Shown here in pieces: positions 6,256 to 12,849 of a stretch of 12,849 nucleotides of DNA. The notes below the pieces were generated by a model. The model did no database searches. It saw nothing but the letters and a program-made list of their open reading frames with translations, and was not told where the DNA came from. The stretch is from Chitinophagaceae bacterium (GTDB lineage Bacteria > Bacteroidota > Bacteroidia > Chitinophagales > Chitinophagaceae). Position 1 is the stretch's first letter; each line of letters opens with the position of its first letter. A program made the position numbers and the translations under genes. The stretch is from the NCBI GenBank assembly GCA_016787105.1, contig JAEUVI010000580.1:1-12849 (forward strand), written 5' to 3'.

Positions 6256-7761
6256 TTATTCGTAGGGGTTTGTAGTTCTATTGTTTCGCCGTGGTTGTTG
6301 TCCGGGCCTGTTTTGTTGTTGTTGCTGTTGTCCCTGTTGTGCACGAGGGGGAGGCGCTACAGCATTTAAGTCACGTTCATAATCATTTTCCCAATTGGGT
6401 TTTACAGTGATGGGTAATGCAATAGGATGTACTAATTCCGGTTGTTTCTTTGTTCCAAAGAACACACCCGGATCCCATGTTCCGTTTTTATTGTTATCGT
6501 ATAATATGCGCAATTGGTAATCACCGGGTTTGAATACCGCCCTGAAAAAATCAGGCGTTGTTAATACGGCCGAGTCTACAATATTTTCACCCTGAACAAA
6601 AAGTACAACCGGGTTTTTCGCCATATCAATATTGCGGAAGCGCAGCTTTACAGAACCATAATCAGTAGTTTTTTTACTGGCGAAACTAATCGTGTCTGAT
6701 TTCAACAATTTATTGCCGAGTGTATCAGCAGCGAATTCCTTATCAAGGATCAGGTGATATTCTGTGCCGGGTTTCCAGGTATAGTTTAATGTTACTTTCT
6801 TTTTTGTACTATCCTGTGTAAAACTATATCCTGTTACCGGCGTAAAAGAAGAGTCGCTGGCGAATACAACTTTTGTTGTATCAAATGTTTTCAGCGGTAC
6901 ATCAAAATTCATTTCAAATTGTGATAATAAATCCTGTTGATTCCCTTCCAGGCTGGTACGCATGATTAGCCTTTTTTCTTTGGATGTCTGGCCTCTTCTC
7001 GGTGTTGTTGCAGTAGTTGGCGCACCTTCATTATCCGGAAATGCATACAATGTTATTAGAGCGGTATCGCCACTCATTACTGCAGAATCTTTAAAAGCAA
7101 ATAACTGATCCCGGCCACTGAAACGATAGCTGCTTGATTCATCTATAGCATAGATGGCGAATGTATCTTTTGGTAGGTTGTGAAACACAAAATTACCATT
7201 GCGATCAAGCTTAGTTGCGTACCGTGGTTTTTCTTTTACAATTGCAGAATCAGTCATGTTTGTATGGAGCATCACCATAAGTGTGGTGTCCGTACTCCCA
7301 TCTTTTGCCATTATCACTTTGCCGCGTAATGTCAGCGAGTCGAAATAATTACCAGTAGTAAAAATGTAAGAGAAGTTTTTTAAAATATTTGCTTCGTTGA
7401 TATCACGGATGGCATTTCCGAAATTGAATGTATATGTTGTATTGGGTTGAAGGGTGTCTTTCAGTTTTATAAGTATTGAACTGAGTTTCTTTTCAACAAC
7501 AGGCATCACTTTTGGTATTGGCGATACCAGCAGATTTTTTTGTACTTCCTGTATGTCTATGTATTCGTCGAAAGAGATGGTAATGCGGTTGTCTTTAAAA
7601 TTTTTTGAAGAATCTTTTGGATTCATATTTGTGACCACAGGCGGTAATGAATCCCTTGGGCCGCCAGCAGGAGGAATAATGTTGGCGCAGCCGGCAGAAA
7701 TCAGAACTAAGATTGGCAGGATTAAAAGGATTATGAGGAAAAAAAGGAATAGTCGTTTCAT
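6256..7761 (-). CDS. Ig-like (Big_5/SbsA-type) domain lipoprotein
   Basis: This is a 501-residue lipoprotein. A long hydrophobic signal peptide leads to the lipobox LISAGC with the acylated cysteine C25. Next comes the segment CANIIPPAGGPRDSLPPVVT, a signature I associate with Bacteroidota Ig-like domain lipoproteins. An SbsA/Big_5-type Ig-like domain follows (about 40-135: MNPKDSSKNFKDNRITISFD to YIFTTG). The middle resembles carboxypeptidase-regulatory-like beta-sandwich repeats, and near residue 430 DNNKNGTWDPG looks like a calcium-binding loop. The tail is glutamine- and asparagine-rich with QQQQQQ. No acidic surface-export signal follows the cysteine, so it may face the periplasm. Function is not known; a cell-envelope structural role is inferred. 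Its signal peptide is encoded by a sequence repeated in the spacer upstream. Confidence 0.85.
   Translation of the reverse strand: MKRLFLFFLIILLILPILVLISAGCANIIPPAGGPRDSLPPVVTNMNPKDSSKNFKDNRITISFDEYIDIQEVQKNLLVSPIPKVMPVVEKKLSSILIKLKDTLQPNTTYTFNFGNAIRDINEANILKNFSYIFTTGNYFDSLTLRGKVIMAKDGSTDTTLMVMLHTNMTDSAIVKEKPRYATKLDRNGNFVFHNLPKDTFAIYAIDESSSYRFSGRDQLFAFKDSAVMSGDTALITLYAFPDNEGAPTTATTPRRGQTSKEKRLIMRTSLEGNQQDLLSQFEMNFDVPLKTFDTTKVVFASDSSFTPVTGYSFTQDSTKKKVTLNYTWKPGTEYHLILDKEFAADTLGNKLLKSDTISFASKKTTDYGSVKLRFRNIDMAKNPVVLFVQGENIVDSAVLTTPDFFRAVFKPGDYQLRILYDNNKNGTWDPGVFFGTKKQPELVHPIALPITVKPNWENDYERDLNAVAPPPRAQQGQQQQQQNRPGQQPRRNNRTTNPYE
6313..6330 (-). repeat. Glutamine-codon trinucleotide run in the lipoprotein tail
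   Basis: The plus strand has six consecutive TTG/CTG triplets (CAA/CAG on the coding strand) that encode the QQQQQQ run. One triplet differs, which partly protects against slippage. Confidence 0.7.
7700..7735 (-). repeat. Repeat copy 1, within the lipoprotein signal peptide
   Basis: On the minus strand this 36-base stretch starts CATAATCC and contains CCAATCTTAGTTCT. It encodes IILLILPILVLI of the signal peptide. It matches the spacer copy at 7829-7864 at about 29 of 36 positions without gaps, including a shared 14-base block. Confidence 0.75.
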
Positions 7762-7783
7762 GTGTTTTATACCACTAAAGGTG

Positions 7784-7791
7784 CAAATATA
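7784..7791 (-). promoter_or_regulatory. -7 box (TATATTTG) for the lipoprotein gene
   Basis: The minus strand reads TATATTTG, a full match to TAnnTTTG, 22 bases ahead of the ATG at 7761. The -33 region is not clear. It would start lipoprotein (and perhaps recR) transcription separately from the helicase gene. Confidence 0.45.
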
Positions 7792-7802
7792 GAACTACAG
7801 GG

Positions 7803-7864
7803 AGAACTAAGATTTTTTGAGCCAAAAGATAAGAACTAAGATTGGTGAGATTTAACAGATTATG
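7803..7864 (-). repeat. Repeat copies 2 and 3 between the helicase and lipoprotein genes
   Basis: Copy 2 (7829-7864) is a 36-base sequence related to the signal-peptide copy at 7700-7735. Copy 3 is the partial AATCTTAGTTCT at 7803-7814. AATC-containing units of this kind recall degenerate repeats that I know from other Bacteroidota spacers, which remains to be searched. Confidence 0.65.
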
Positions 7865-7922
7865 GGGAAATTGGACGATGATTTTTTTAAGCTATTTTAC
7901 CAGTTGTTTCCGAATTTCCCTT

Positions 7923-10900
7923 TTAATCCCCAAAATCATTCAAATCATAGTTCTGTTCTTCTTCTTCATGCAGTTTTATTTCCAGCTTATTTGTCTTTAC
8001 AAAATTGCACCAATGGCAATCTTCCTTGCCACAGCCGGTATAGAAGTCACGATCCTGTATTTTTTGCCAGGTATTTTTTATTTGTTCGGTAACGGTTGTG
8101 ATATCGGCTGGAGTAATCACTACTTTTTCTTTTCTGTATTTTTTCTTTTTATCGGGTTCTATAAAATCAAATTCCGCGCTTACTACTTTCCAGTCTTTAG
8201 CATCATAATTATCTACAAGTATTTTATAAAATACAGCCTGCCGCCAGTAATCACCGCCATTCGGTTCTTTTTCATGAGGCCCTTTTAATTTGGCCATTGC
8301 CTTATCCGGGTCGCCGGTTTTGTAATCCACTACATTCACTGATTTACCATCGAACTCAAGCTTGTCTAATTTCCCTTTTAAGGGTACGTCTTTCACTACC
8401 ACGTTCCTGATGTTGCGTTCAATAGCTACGATTTTATTAAAAGATTTGATATAGGTATCATAATAATTGCTCAATACTTCCTGTCCATATTCTAACCGGC
8501 GATCAAACTGTTCTTTGGTAAAACTTTCACGGTGGCGATGCATGTACCATTCAAAATCTTTTATAAACGTTTCTTTAGTGCCAAACTGGTTAGCTTCATT
8601 TTTCTGCATTTTTGAAAACAACTGTTCCAGTGCAAAGTGAACGGATGATCCGAATTCTGTTGCCTCATTTTTCGGAGAAGGAATGCGAACAAGATTTTTG
8701 AAGTAAAACTCCAATGGGCATTTAAGATAATTATTCAGGGCTGTTACATTCATTACAAACTTATCCAGCAGGCGGCCAATATATTCTTCTTCTATTTTTG
8801 CAATCTCTGGTTTTAGTAAAGTGTCGAAATGCAATGCTGAAAAAGTAGTAACAACATCTTTATCCAGTATTATTTTTTCTACAGGCAACTGCTGTTTATC
8901 CTGTATTTCTGCGATAAACATGGACGGTTCCAATTCCTTGCCATCGTTTTTATATTTACTATAGGAGATAAATAGATATTGCTCCGCTCTTGTTAGTGCC
9001 ACATAAAACAGGCGTCGCAATTCTTCATCTTCAGAGGCATTAGACTGCGATGCAAATATGGTATCGGGCATTTTGTATCCACCTCCCGGCTTTCGCTTCT
9101 TTTCCCATGATGCTGCATTGCAACCAGCGAGAAACACGTATTCAAATTCCAATCCCTTGGAGCCATGAGCAGTTAAAAGATTAACGCCTTTATCGCTACC
9201 GCTTACTTCCGCTAATGGTAACCTGATTTCTTCTTTTTCCATTACGTCAATCAATGCAACGAGTTCCTGCAGGTTGAGAAACGGATTGCGCCGGGTTTCA
9301 TCTTTTACAAAATCAAAAAGGCTTGTCAGTATTTTTAATTGCCAGTGCTTATCCGGACTCTGCATAATAGTAGTGAGTACACCCGCTTCACGTATGATAT
9401 TCTCAAACAGTTGTTGAAGTGTTACATTGGGTACATCTCCAATCAATTTTTCTAAAATGGCCGAGGCTTTTTTTAGTCCATCATTTATTCCCTGTGAGAA
9501 AAGATCTTTCGGAACTTCATTGCTTTTGTCAATCAGTAATTGACGGATAGAAGTTTTATTTTCACCAAATTGTTTTTCGGCAACCTGCATACTTACTTTG
9601 GCTATTTCAATAGGTGGAATGTGAAACCAATCGAAGTGTAATATTTCAAAAAGCATTTCATCTCCACCGGTAGCTGTATCATGCTCTGCTGCGAGATATC
9701 GTAAAACAAGAACAATTTTTTGTGCTAACGGTAATTCAAGAATGTTCAAACTCCGCTTGCTGTATACAGGCAGGTTGAGTAGTTTGAAGTATTGCGCCAA
9801 ATCTTCGCCGTATTTATTTTCTTTATAAATAACAGCGATGCGTCCTGGCTGTACATCCTGCGCCAGCAACTGTTGTATGCGATGCGTAATGCCAATCATT
9901 TCATGCCGGGGCGATTCATACTCCAGCAATACGGGATGATGTGTAAGCTGATTGATTTTAGTATTACTGGATCGCAGATCTTTTGTAAGTCCTTCAATTT
10001 TTTTTACTAATCTTTCCTGATTACGATCGATCAGTGACTTGGAAACATTGAGTATTGGTTGTGTTGAACGATAATTGCTGGTCAATACCACCGTCATCAG
10101 TGATTCCTGGTAGTTGTCAGCAAACTCAGTCATGTTTTCTACGTTCGCACCCTGGAAACGATAGATGCTCTGATCATCATCTCCTACAACAAATACATTC
10201 GGTTTGTCCCAGTAATTGATTAATAATTCCACAAGCCTGTTCTGTGTGCCGCTTGTATCCTGGTATTCATCCACCAGTATGTATTGAAATCGCTCCTGGT
10301 AATTGGCCAAGAGGTTTTTGTTTTCTTCAAATGCTTTAATGACCCAGTTGATCATATCATCAAAATCATAGCGATTTCTTTTGCGCATCACCGACTGAAA
10401 CCGATCAAACTCATTAACCGCTGCACGCAATTTTTCCATCTTTTCCGTTTCTTCTTCTATCTTATCTTTCTTAATATCGCCTGCATTAAATTCCTTGTAT
10501 TTTCTTTTGTAAATAAATTCATCGCGGGTAGGTAGTTCGCTGATGTATTGATCAATACGCTGGTTGATATAGGCGCTTGTCCAGCCTTCCCGTTTCATAT
10601 TGCTGAAAAGTGTGTCAAGGCTTTTTATTTCAAAGTATACATCACCACGGTATCTTTTCAACGGGTGGTTTTTGGGAAATGAATCAATCAGCTCTTTAAA
10701 GAATTGAATTTTCTCCAGTTCTGATACCGGGTCCATTGCTGTTTTTTCAAACAGGGATAAATTTTCCTGTATTACATCATTGCAGAAAGCATGGAAAGTA
10801 TAAATGTTAACCTTATAAGCATCGGGCCCTATAAACTGTAGCAATCTTTTGCGCATCGCTACTACACCTGCATCTGTATAGGTGAGACAAAGAATATTAT

Positions 10901-11090
10901 CCGGCGTAGCGTCTGTATCCAGTAAAATTTTCCCGATACGGCTGGCCAATATCTGCGTTTTACCTGTTCCCGGTCCTGCGATAACCATTACCGGACCTTC
11001 GATAGTGTCAACTGCTTTGCGTTGCTGATCATTCAGCTTATTATACTCTTCTTTGAATTTTTGTTCCAGTTTTTCTGCGTAAAAAGACAT
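7923..11090 (-). CDS. UvrD-type helicase fused to a Fe-S PD-(D/E)XK nuclease
   Basis: This is a 1055-residue superfamily 1A helicase with a C-terminal nuclease, similar in plan to AddA/AdnB. Helicase motifs in order: Walker A AGPGTGKTQ (38-46), TYTDAG (70-75), TFHAFC (98-103), Walker B DEYQDT (274-279), VVGDDDQSIYRFQG (301-314), LTAHGSKGLEFEYVFLAG (639-656), and VALTRAEQYLFIS (697-709). The nuclease domain (about 780-1030) has H818, D909, and D922 with K924 in VDYKTG. C791 in YLKCPLEFYF, together with C1020, C1025 and C1028, gives the one-plus-three cysteine spacing of the AddB/RecB iron-sulfur staple. It should unwind and trim double-strand ends for recombination. The ATG at 11088-11090 fits the conserved N-terminus. 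All key residues are present. The exact subfamily is not settled. Confidence 0.92.
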   Translation of the reverse strand: MSFYAEKLEQKFKEEYNKLNDQQRKAVDTIEGPVMVIAGPGTGKTQILASRIGKILLDTDATPDNILCLTYTDAGVVAMRKRLLQFIGPDAYKVNIYTFHAFCNDVIQENLSLFEKTAMDPVSELEKIQFFKELIDSFPKNHPLKRYRGDVYFEIKSLDTLFSNMKREGWTSAYINQRIDQYISELPTRDEFIYKRKYKEFNAGDIKKDKIEEETEKMEKLRAAVNEFDRFQSVMRKRNRYDFDDMINWVIKAFEENKNLLANYQERFQYILVDEYQDTSGTQNRLVELLINYWDKPNVFVVGDDDQSIYRFQGANVENMTEFADNYQESLMTVVLTSNYRSTQPILNVSKSLIDRNQERLVKKIEGLTKDLRSSNTKINQLTHHPVLLEYESPRHEMIGITHRIQQLLAQDVQPGRIAVIYKENKYGEDLAQYFKLLNLPVYSKRSLNILELPLAQKIVLVLRYLAAEHDTATGGDEMLFEILHFDWFHIPPIEIAKVSMQVAEKQFGENKTSIRQLLIDKSNEVPKDLFSQGINDGLKKASAILEKLIGDVPNVTLQQLFENIIREAGVLTTIMQSPDKHWQLKILTSLFDFVKDETRRNPFLNLQELVALIDVMEKEEIRLPLAEVSGSDKGVNLLTAHGSKGLEFEYVFLAGCNAASWEKKRKPGGGYKMPDTIFASQSNASEDEELRRLFYVALTRAEQYLFISYSKYKNDGKELEPSMFIAEIQDKQQLPVEKIILDKDVVTTFSALHFDTLLKPEIAKIEEEYIGRLLDKFVMNVTALNNYLKCPLEFYFKNLVRIPSPKNEATEFGSSVHFALEQLFSKMQKNEANQFGTKETFIKDFEWYMHRHRESFTKEQFDRRLEYGQEVLSNYYDTYIKSFNKIVAIERNIRNVVVKDVPLKGKLDKLEFDGKSVNVVDYKTGDPDKAMAKLKGPHEKEPNGGDYWRQAVFYKILVDNYDAKDWKVVSAEFDFIEPDKKKKYRKEKVVITPADITTVTEQIKNTWQKIQDRDFYTGCGKEDCHWCNFVKTNKLEIKLHEEEEQNYDLNDFGD

Positions 11091-11094
11091 TTGT

Positions 11095-11102
11095 CAAAGG
11101 TA
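11095..11102 (-). promoter_or_regulatory. -7 box (TACCTTTG) abutting the helicase start
   Basis: The minus strand reads TACCTTTG, a full match to TAnnTTTG, four bases ahead of the helicase ATG. No -33 TTTG is seen in the tandem repeat upstream. If used, the helicase message has almost no leader. Confidence 0.4.
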
Positions 11103-11118
11103 AGAGAGAAGTTGGGAA

Positions 11119-11160
11119 GTCGGGTGTCGGATGTCGGATGTCGGATGTCGGATGTCAGGA
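11119..11160. repeat. Tandem 7-bp repeat, six units
   Basis: Four perfect GTCGGAT units (11126-11153) are flanked by a degenerate unit on each side (GTCGGGT and GTCAGGA). They lie in the divergent spacer between the helicase and SRPBCC genes. No CRISPR-like spacers are present. Copy number may vary by slippage. Confidence 0.9.
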
Positions 11161-11245
11161 GAGTTTGAGGATTTATAAAGTTCAAGAAAATACATCGGCT
11201 GATTATAAAATGTATTGGCTTAAATTGATTTTTATTTGTACCACG

Positions 11246-11728
11246 ATGTCTAAAGTCTACTCCTTCAAAAAAGTACAATTGATTCCTGCTTCTATTGAGA
11301 AAGCATGGGATTTCTTTGCTACTCCTGTTAACCTTGTGCATATAACACCCGCTAATATGGGCTTTAAGTTAAAAGCAGAATTTACTGCTGCGAAAATGTA
11401 TCCAGGTCAAATCATTGAGTATACCGTTAAACCGCTTTTCGGTATTCCTATGTACTGGATGACGGAGATAACCCATATAGAGGACAAAAAGTATTTCGCA
11501 GATGAACAACGCTTTGGACCCTATAGCTTATGGCATCACGAACATCATTTCAGGGAAATACCTAGTGGTGTGGAAATGACGGATCTTATTTACTATAAAA
11601 TACCTTACTGGTTTATCGGTGATATTGCCAATACCTTGTTCGTAAAGAACAAACTCAATGATATTTTCGATTACCGCTACAGGAAGATAGAAGAATGGTT
11701 TGGCAAATGGCCGTTTGAAAGAAAATAG
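11246..11728 (+). CDS. SRPBCC-fold (START-like) protein
   Basis: This is a 160-residue protein and the only plus-strand gene. It begins MSKVYSFKKVQLIPASIEKA, then WDFFATPVNLVHITPANMGF, which is the N-terminal pattern of SRPBCC/polyketide-cyclase-like proteins of Bacteroidota. The fold makes a hydrophobic ligand pocket. Later blocks (YWMTEITHIEDKKYFADEQR, then FGPYSLWHHEHHF) match the strand order of this family. The ligand is unknown. An ATG at 11138 is in frame but lies within the tandem repeat and would add 36 unrelated residues, so the ATG at 11246 is preferred. A weak -7-like TTTATTTG (11231-11238) ends seven bases ahead. It is transcribed divergently from the helicase gene. No intrinsic terminator was seen after the stop. 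Confidence 0.85.
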   Translation: MSKVYSFKKVQLIPASIEKAWDFFATPVNLVHITPANMGFKLKAEFTAAKMYPGQIIEYTVKPLFGIPMYWMTEITHIEDKKYFADEQRFGPYSLWHHEHHFREIPSGVEMTDLIYYKIPYWFIGDIANTLFVKNKLNDIFDYRYRKIEEWFGKWPFERK

Positions 11729-11771
11729 GGTAATTGTTTTTTTATCAATTCTTTTGTTTCATGCTTAGACC

Positions 11772-11812
11772 TCACCCCAACACCTCTCCATGTGGAGAGA
11801 GGGCTTGAGACC
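11772..11812. repeat. GC-rich palindromic repeat between convergent genes
   Basis: CTCTCCA, a TG loop and TGGAGAG form a perfect 7-bp inverted repeat (11784-11799). It is flanked by CTCACCCC on one side and GCTTGAG on the other, so CTCA and TGAG extend the symmetry. It resembles a dispersed CTCACCCC-type palindrome that I recall in Bacteroidota genomes. It produces a false minus-strand ORF (RVSSPLSTWRGVGVRS). Confidence 0.6.
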
Positions 11813-11857
11813 CTACATCCAAAAAGCAACAATAGCGGTATCCAATTCCTGGCAGGT

Positions 11858-11891
11858 ATAAAAAACAAAAAAGGAAATCATCCCGATTTCC
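11858..11891 (-). terminator. Rho-independent terminator after the TPR gene
   Basis: The minus strand has GGAAATC, loop GGGAT, GATTTCC, then TTTTTTGTTTTTT. The 7-bp stem followed by a T-run is a standard intrinsic terminator. It lies about 27 bases after the TPR stop codon. On the opposite strand the A-run precedes the stem, so it should act for the minus strand only. Confidence 0.85.
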
Positions 11892-11918
11892 TCTTAATCT
11901 CTTTAATCCAATTAGTCA

Positions 11919-12569
11919 CTAACCCGGCATTCTCGGTATATACTTCTCAATCTGTTTTATCTGGTCTACTATCTGCGGTGTAGTTGGCTTTAATGCTTTA
12001 GCCTTTCTGAAAAAATCTTTTGCAGCGCGAAATTCTCTTTTGTTCATCATGATGCTGCACATCTGCAAGTAAGCAGCAGCCTCATTTTCTTTATCAGGCA
12101 ATCCTTTACGGATAGCCTGGCGTATATAGCTCTCCGCTTGTTTAAGATCATTTTTCTGCATGGCAATCATTCCCATCTGCAGCATGCTGGCGCCTTCGGC
12201 TTCTTTCATTGGCATACCGAGGTCGAGGCCTTTCTTCATCATTTTCTCTGCGCCATCAAAGTCCTGCTTCATCATCGCTATGTTACCCTTAAGGGTGTAA
12301 TACACAGAACGGATCGGCTTGTATAGCAGGTTGGGAAATTTGATAGAATTCAACACTTTTTCGGCGCCTTCCATATCGCCACTTTCCATGTATTCCTGTA
12401 TCAGGCGGAGCGGACCAAAAAAGAAATGTCCGAAAATCAAAATAACACCCACAAAGTATAATGGAAAAGAAGGCCAGAAACTGGTGAGGTAATTTGCCAG
12501 GGCTCCCAGCAACACCAATGCGATACCCAACGGAAGCCTGTACTTAATGACTAAATTGTAAAATTTCAT
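11919..12569 (-). CDS. Membrane-anchored tetratricopeptide-repeat protein
   Basis: This is a 216-residue protein. Two hydrophobic segments (about 12-30 LPLGIALVLLGALANYL and 36-53 PLYFVGVILIFGHFFFGP) anchor it in the inner membrane. The remainder is helical with TPR-like repeats. Examples are GDMEGAEKVLNSI (64-76), KQDFDGAEKMMKKGLDLG (101-118), KNDLKQAESYIRQAIRKG (139-156) and KREFRAAKDFFRKAKALKP (177-195). The repeats would face the cytoplasm and act as a protein-binding scaffold. The partner is unknown. The gene has its own -7 box upstream and a terminator downstream, so it looks like a single-gene unit. Confidence 0.85.
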   Translation of the reverse strand: MKFYNLVIKYRLPLGIALVLLGALANYLTSFWPSFPLYFVGVILIFGHFFFGPLRLIQEYMESGDMEGAEKVLNSIKFPNLLYKPIRSVYYTLKGNIAMMKQDFDGAEKMMKKGLDLGMPMKEAEGASMLQMGMIAMQKNDLKQAESYIRQAIRKGLPDKENEAAAYLQMCSIMMNKREFRAAKDFFRKAKALKPTTPQIVDQIKQIEKYIPRMPG

Positions 12570-12588
12570 ATCCCGGAATTGAGGGCTG

Positions 12589-12596
12589 CAAAGATA
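12589..12596 (-). promoter_or_regulatory. -7 box (TATCTTTG) for the TPR gene
   Basis: The minus strand reads TATCTTTG, a full match to TAnnTTTG, 19 bases ahead of the ATG at 12569. The -33 region is T-rich without a clear TTTG. Confidence 0.5.
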
Positions 12597-12616
12597 AGGC
12601 CGGGGATAGCAAGTAA

Positions 12617-12707
12617 AAATTAAAAAGTAAAAAGTGAAAAGCTGCGGCCTGGAGCATTTCCATAAGGCTACCGCTCCCGTCAGAAGCTATTTTTTACTTT
12701 TTAATTT
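12617..12707. repeat. 91-base element bounded by a perfect 17-bp inverted repeat
   Basis: AAATTAAAAAGTAAAAA (12617-12633) is exactly complementary to TTTTTACTTTTTAATTT (12691-12707). The 57-base core is GC-richer than its surroundings and has a GGAGC/GCTCC pairing and an AGCT near each end. The element begins two bases after the stop of the VOC gene. It could be a MITE-like mobile unit or a transcription-end structure. No clear target-site duplication was seen. Confidence 0.65.
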
Positions 12708-12709
12708 CA

Positions 12710-12849
12710 CTATTGTCTTGCATCATTAATCTCTATCCAATAACCATCAGGATCAGTAAAATAGATCTGTTTTACACCATCAACCCGGTTGGTCCAGGTA
12801 TTTTTTTCACCAGTCCAGCTTTCAAATGGTATATTGTTCTTTTTCAATA
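12710..12849 (-). CDS. VOC family (glyoxalase-fold) protein, C-terminal part
   Basis: The last 45 codons and the TAG stop (12710-12712) of a gene that enters from the right edge. The end includes IYFTDPDGYWIEINDARQ, the typical C-terminal strand of vicinal-oxygen-chelate proteins, with the metal-ligand glutamate in WIEIND. The preceding part (ESWTGEKNTWTNRVDGVKQ) fits the same fold. These enzymes bind a divalent metal for lyase, isomerase or dioxygenase chemistry, or act in antibiotic or aldehyde detoxification. The substrate cannot be told from this fragment. Confidence 0.85.
   Translation of the reverse strand, partial: LKKNNIPFESWTGEKNTWTNRVDGVKQIYFTDPDGYWIEINDARQ

Noticed and set aside
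7865..7920. Terminator after the helicase gene
   Set aside because: GGGAAATT and AATTTCCC are complementary, but the loop is 40 bases and no T-run follows on the minus strand.
7842..8288. Hydrophobic 148-codon plus-strand ORF
   Set aside because: It is antisense to the helicase C-terminus. Its phenylalanine-rich content comes from the complement of Lys/Glu codons.
11119..11160. CRISPR array
   Set aside because: The units are 7 bp, directly adjacent and without spacers.
11033..11341. 102-codon minus-strand ORF upstream of the helicase
   Set aside because: It runs through the heptamer array and overlaps both real genes in other frames.
11677..11868. 63-codon minus-strand ORF overlapping the SRPBCC end
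   Set aside because: It is largely the translation of the palindromic repeat and lies over the terminator tail.

Overview
The window looks like ordinary chromosome of a Bacteroidota bacterium, most likely Chitinophagaceae or a close relative. The evidence is AT-rich spacers, TAnnTTTG-type -7 promoter boxes ahead of several genes, a methionine synthase split in two, outer-membrane and Ig-like lipoprotein families typical of the phylum, and short GC-rich palindromic repeats of a kind common in these genomes. The phylum assignment rests on recognising protein families and motifs, not on a database search. No rRNA, tRNA, CRISPR array or insertion sequence was seen.

Layout, left to right (all genes are on the minus strand except one). 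1-474: a toxin-antitoxin-like pair, a DUF6922-type small protein overlapping the start of an AbiEii-like nucleotidyltransferase cut by the window edge. 548-1345: an outer-membrane beta-barrel protein. 1385-5263: methionine synthase in two genes, the homocysteine-methyltransferase half upstream and the folate/B12/activation half downstream. Between them lies an unlisted 30-codon ORF for a one-helix membrane peptide. 5264-5599: a structured spacer with a promoter candidate, a long hairpin and a GC-rich palindrome next to the metH start. 5600-6217: recR. 6256-7761: an Ig-like lipoprotein. 7923-11090: a UvrD-type helicase fused to an iron-sulfur PD-(D/E)XK nuclease. 11246-11728 (+): an SRPBCC-fold protein. 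11919-12569: a membrane-anchored TPR protein. 12710-end: the C-terminus of a VOC (glyoxalase-fold) protein.

How the genes fit together. The two metH halves together supply the full cobalamin-dependent methionine synthase reaction. RecR and the helicase-nuclease both belong to recombinational repair, but the lipoprotein gene lies between them, so a shared operon is possible rather than shown. The other genes are housekeeping or envelope genes without an obvious joint pathway.

No large undescribed system is present. The most interesting material is small: the microprotein and its hairpin inside the metH cluster, the metH leader with alternative pairing partners at the start codon, a palindromic repeat read in frame inside metH, and an intergenic repeat that also forms the signal peptide of the lipoprotein.
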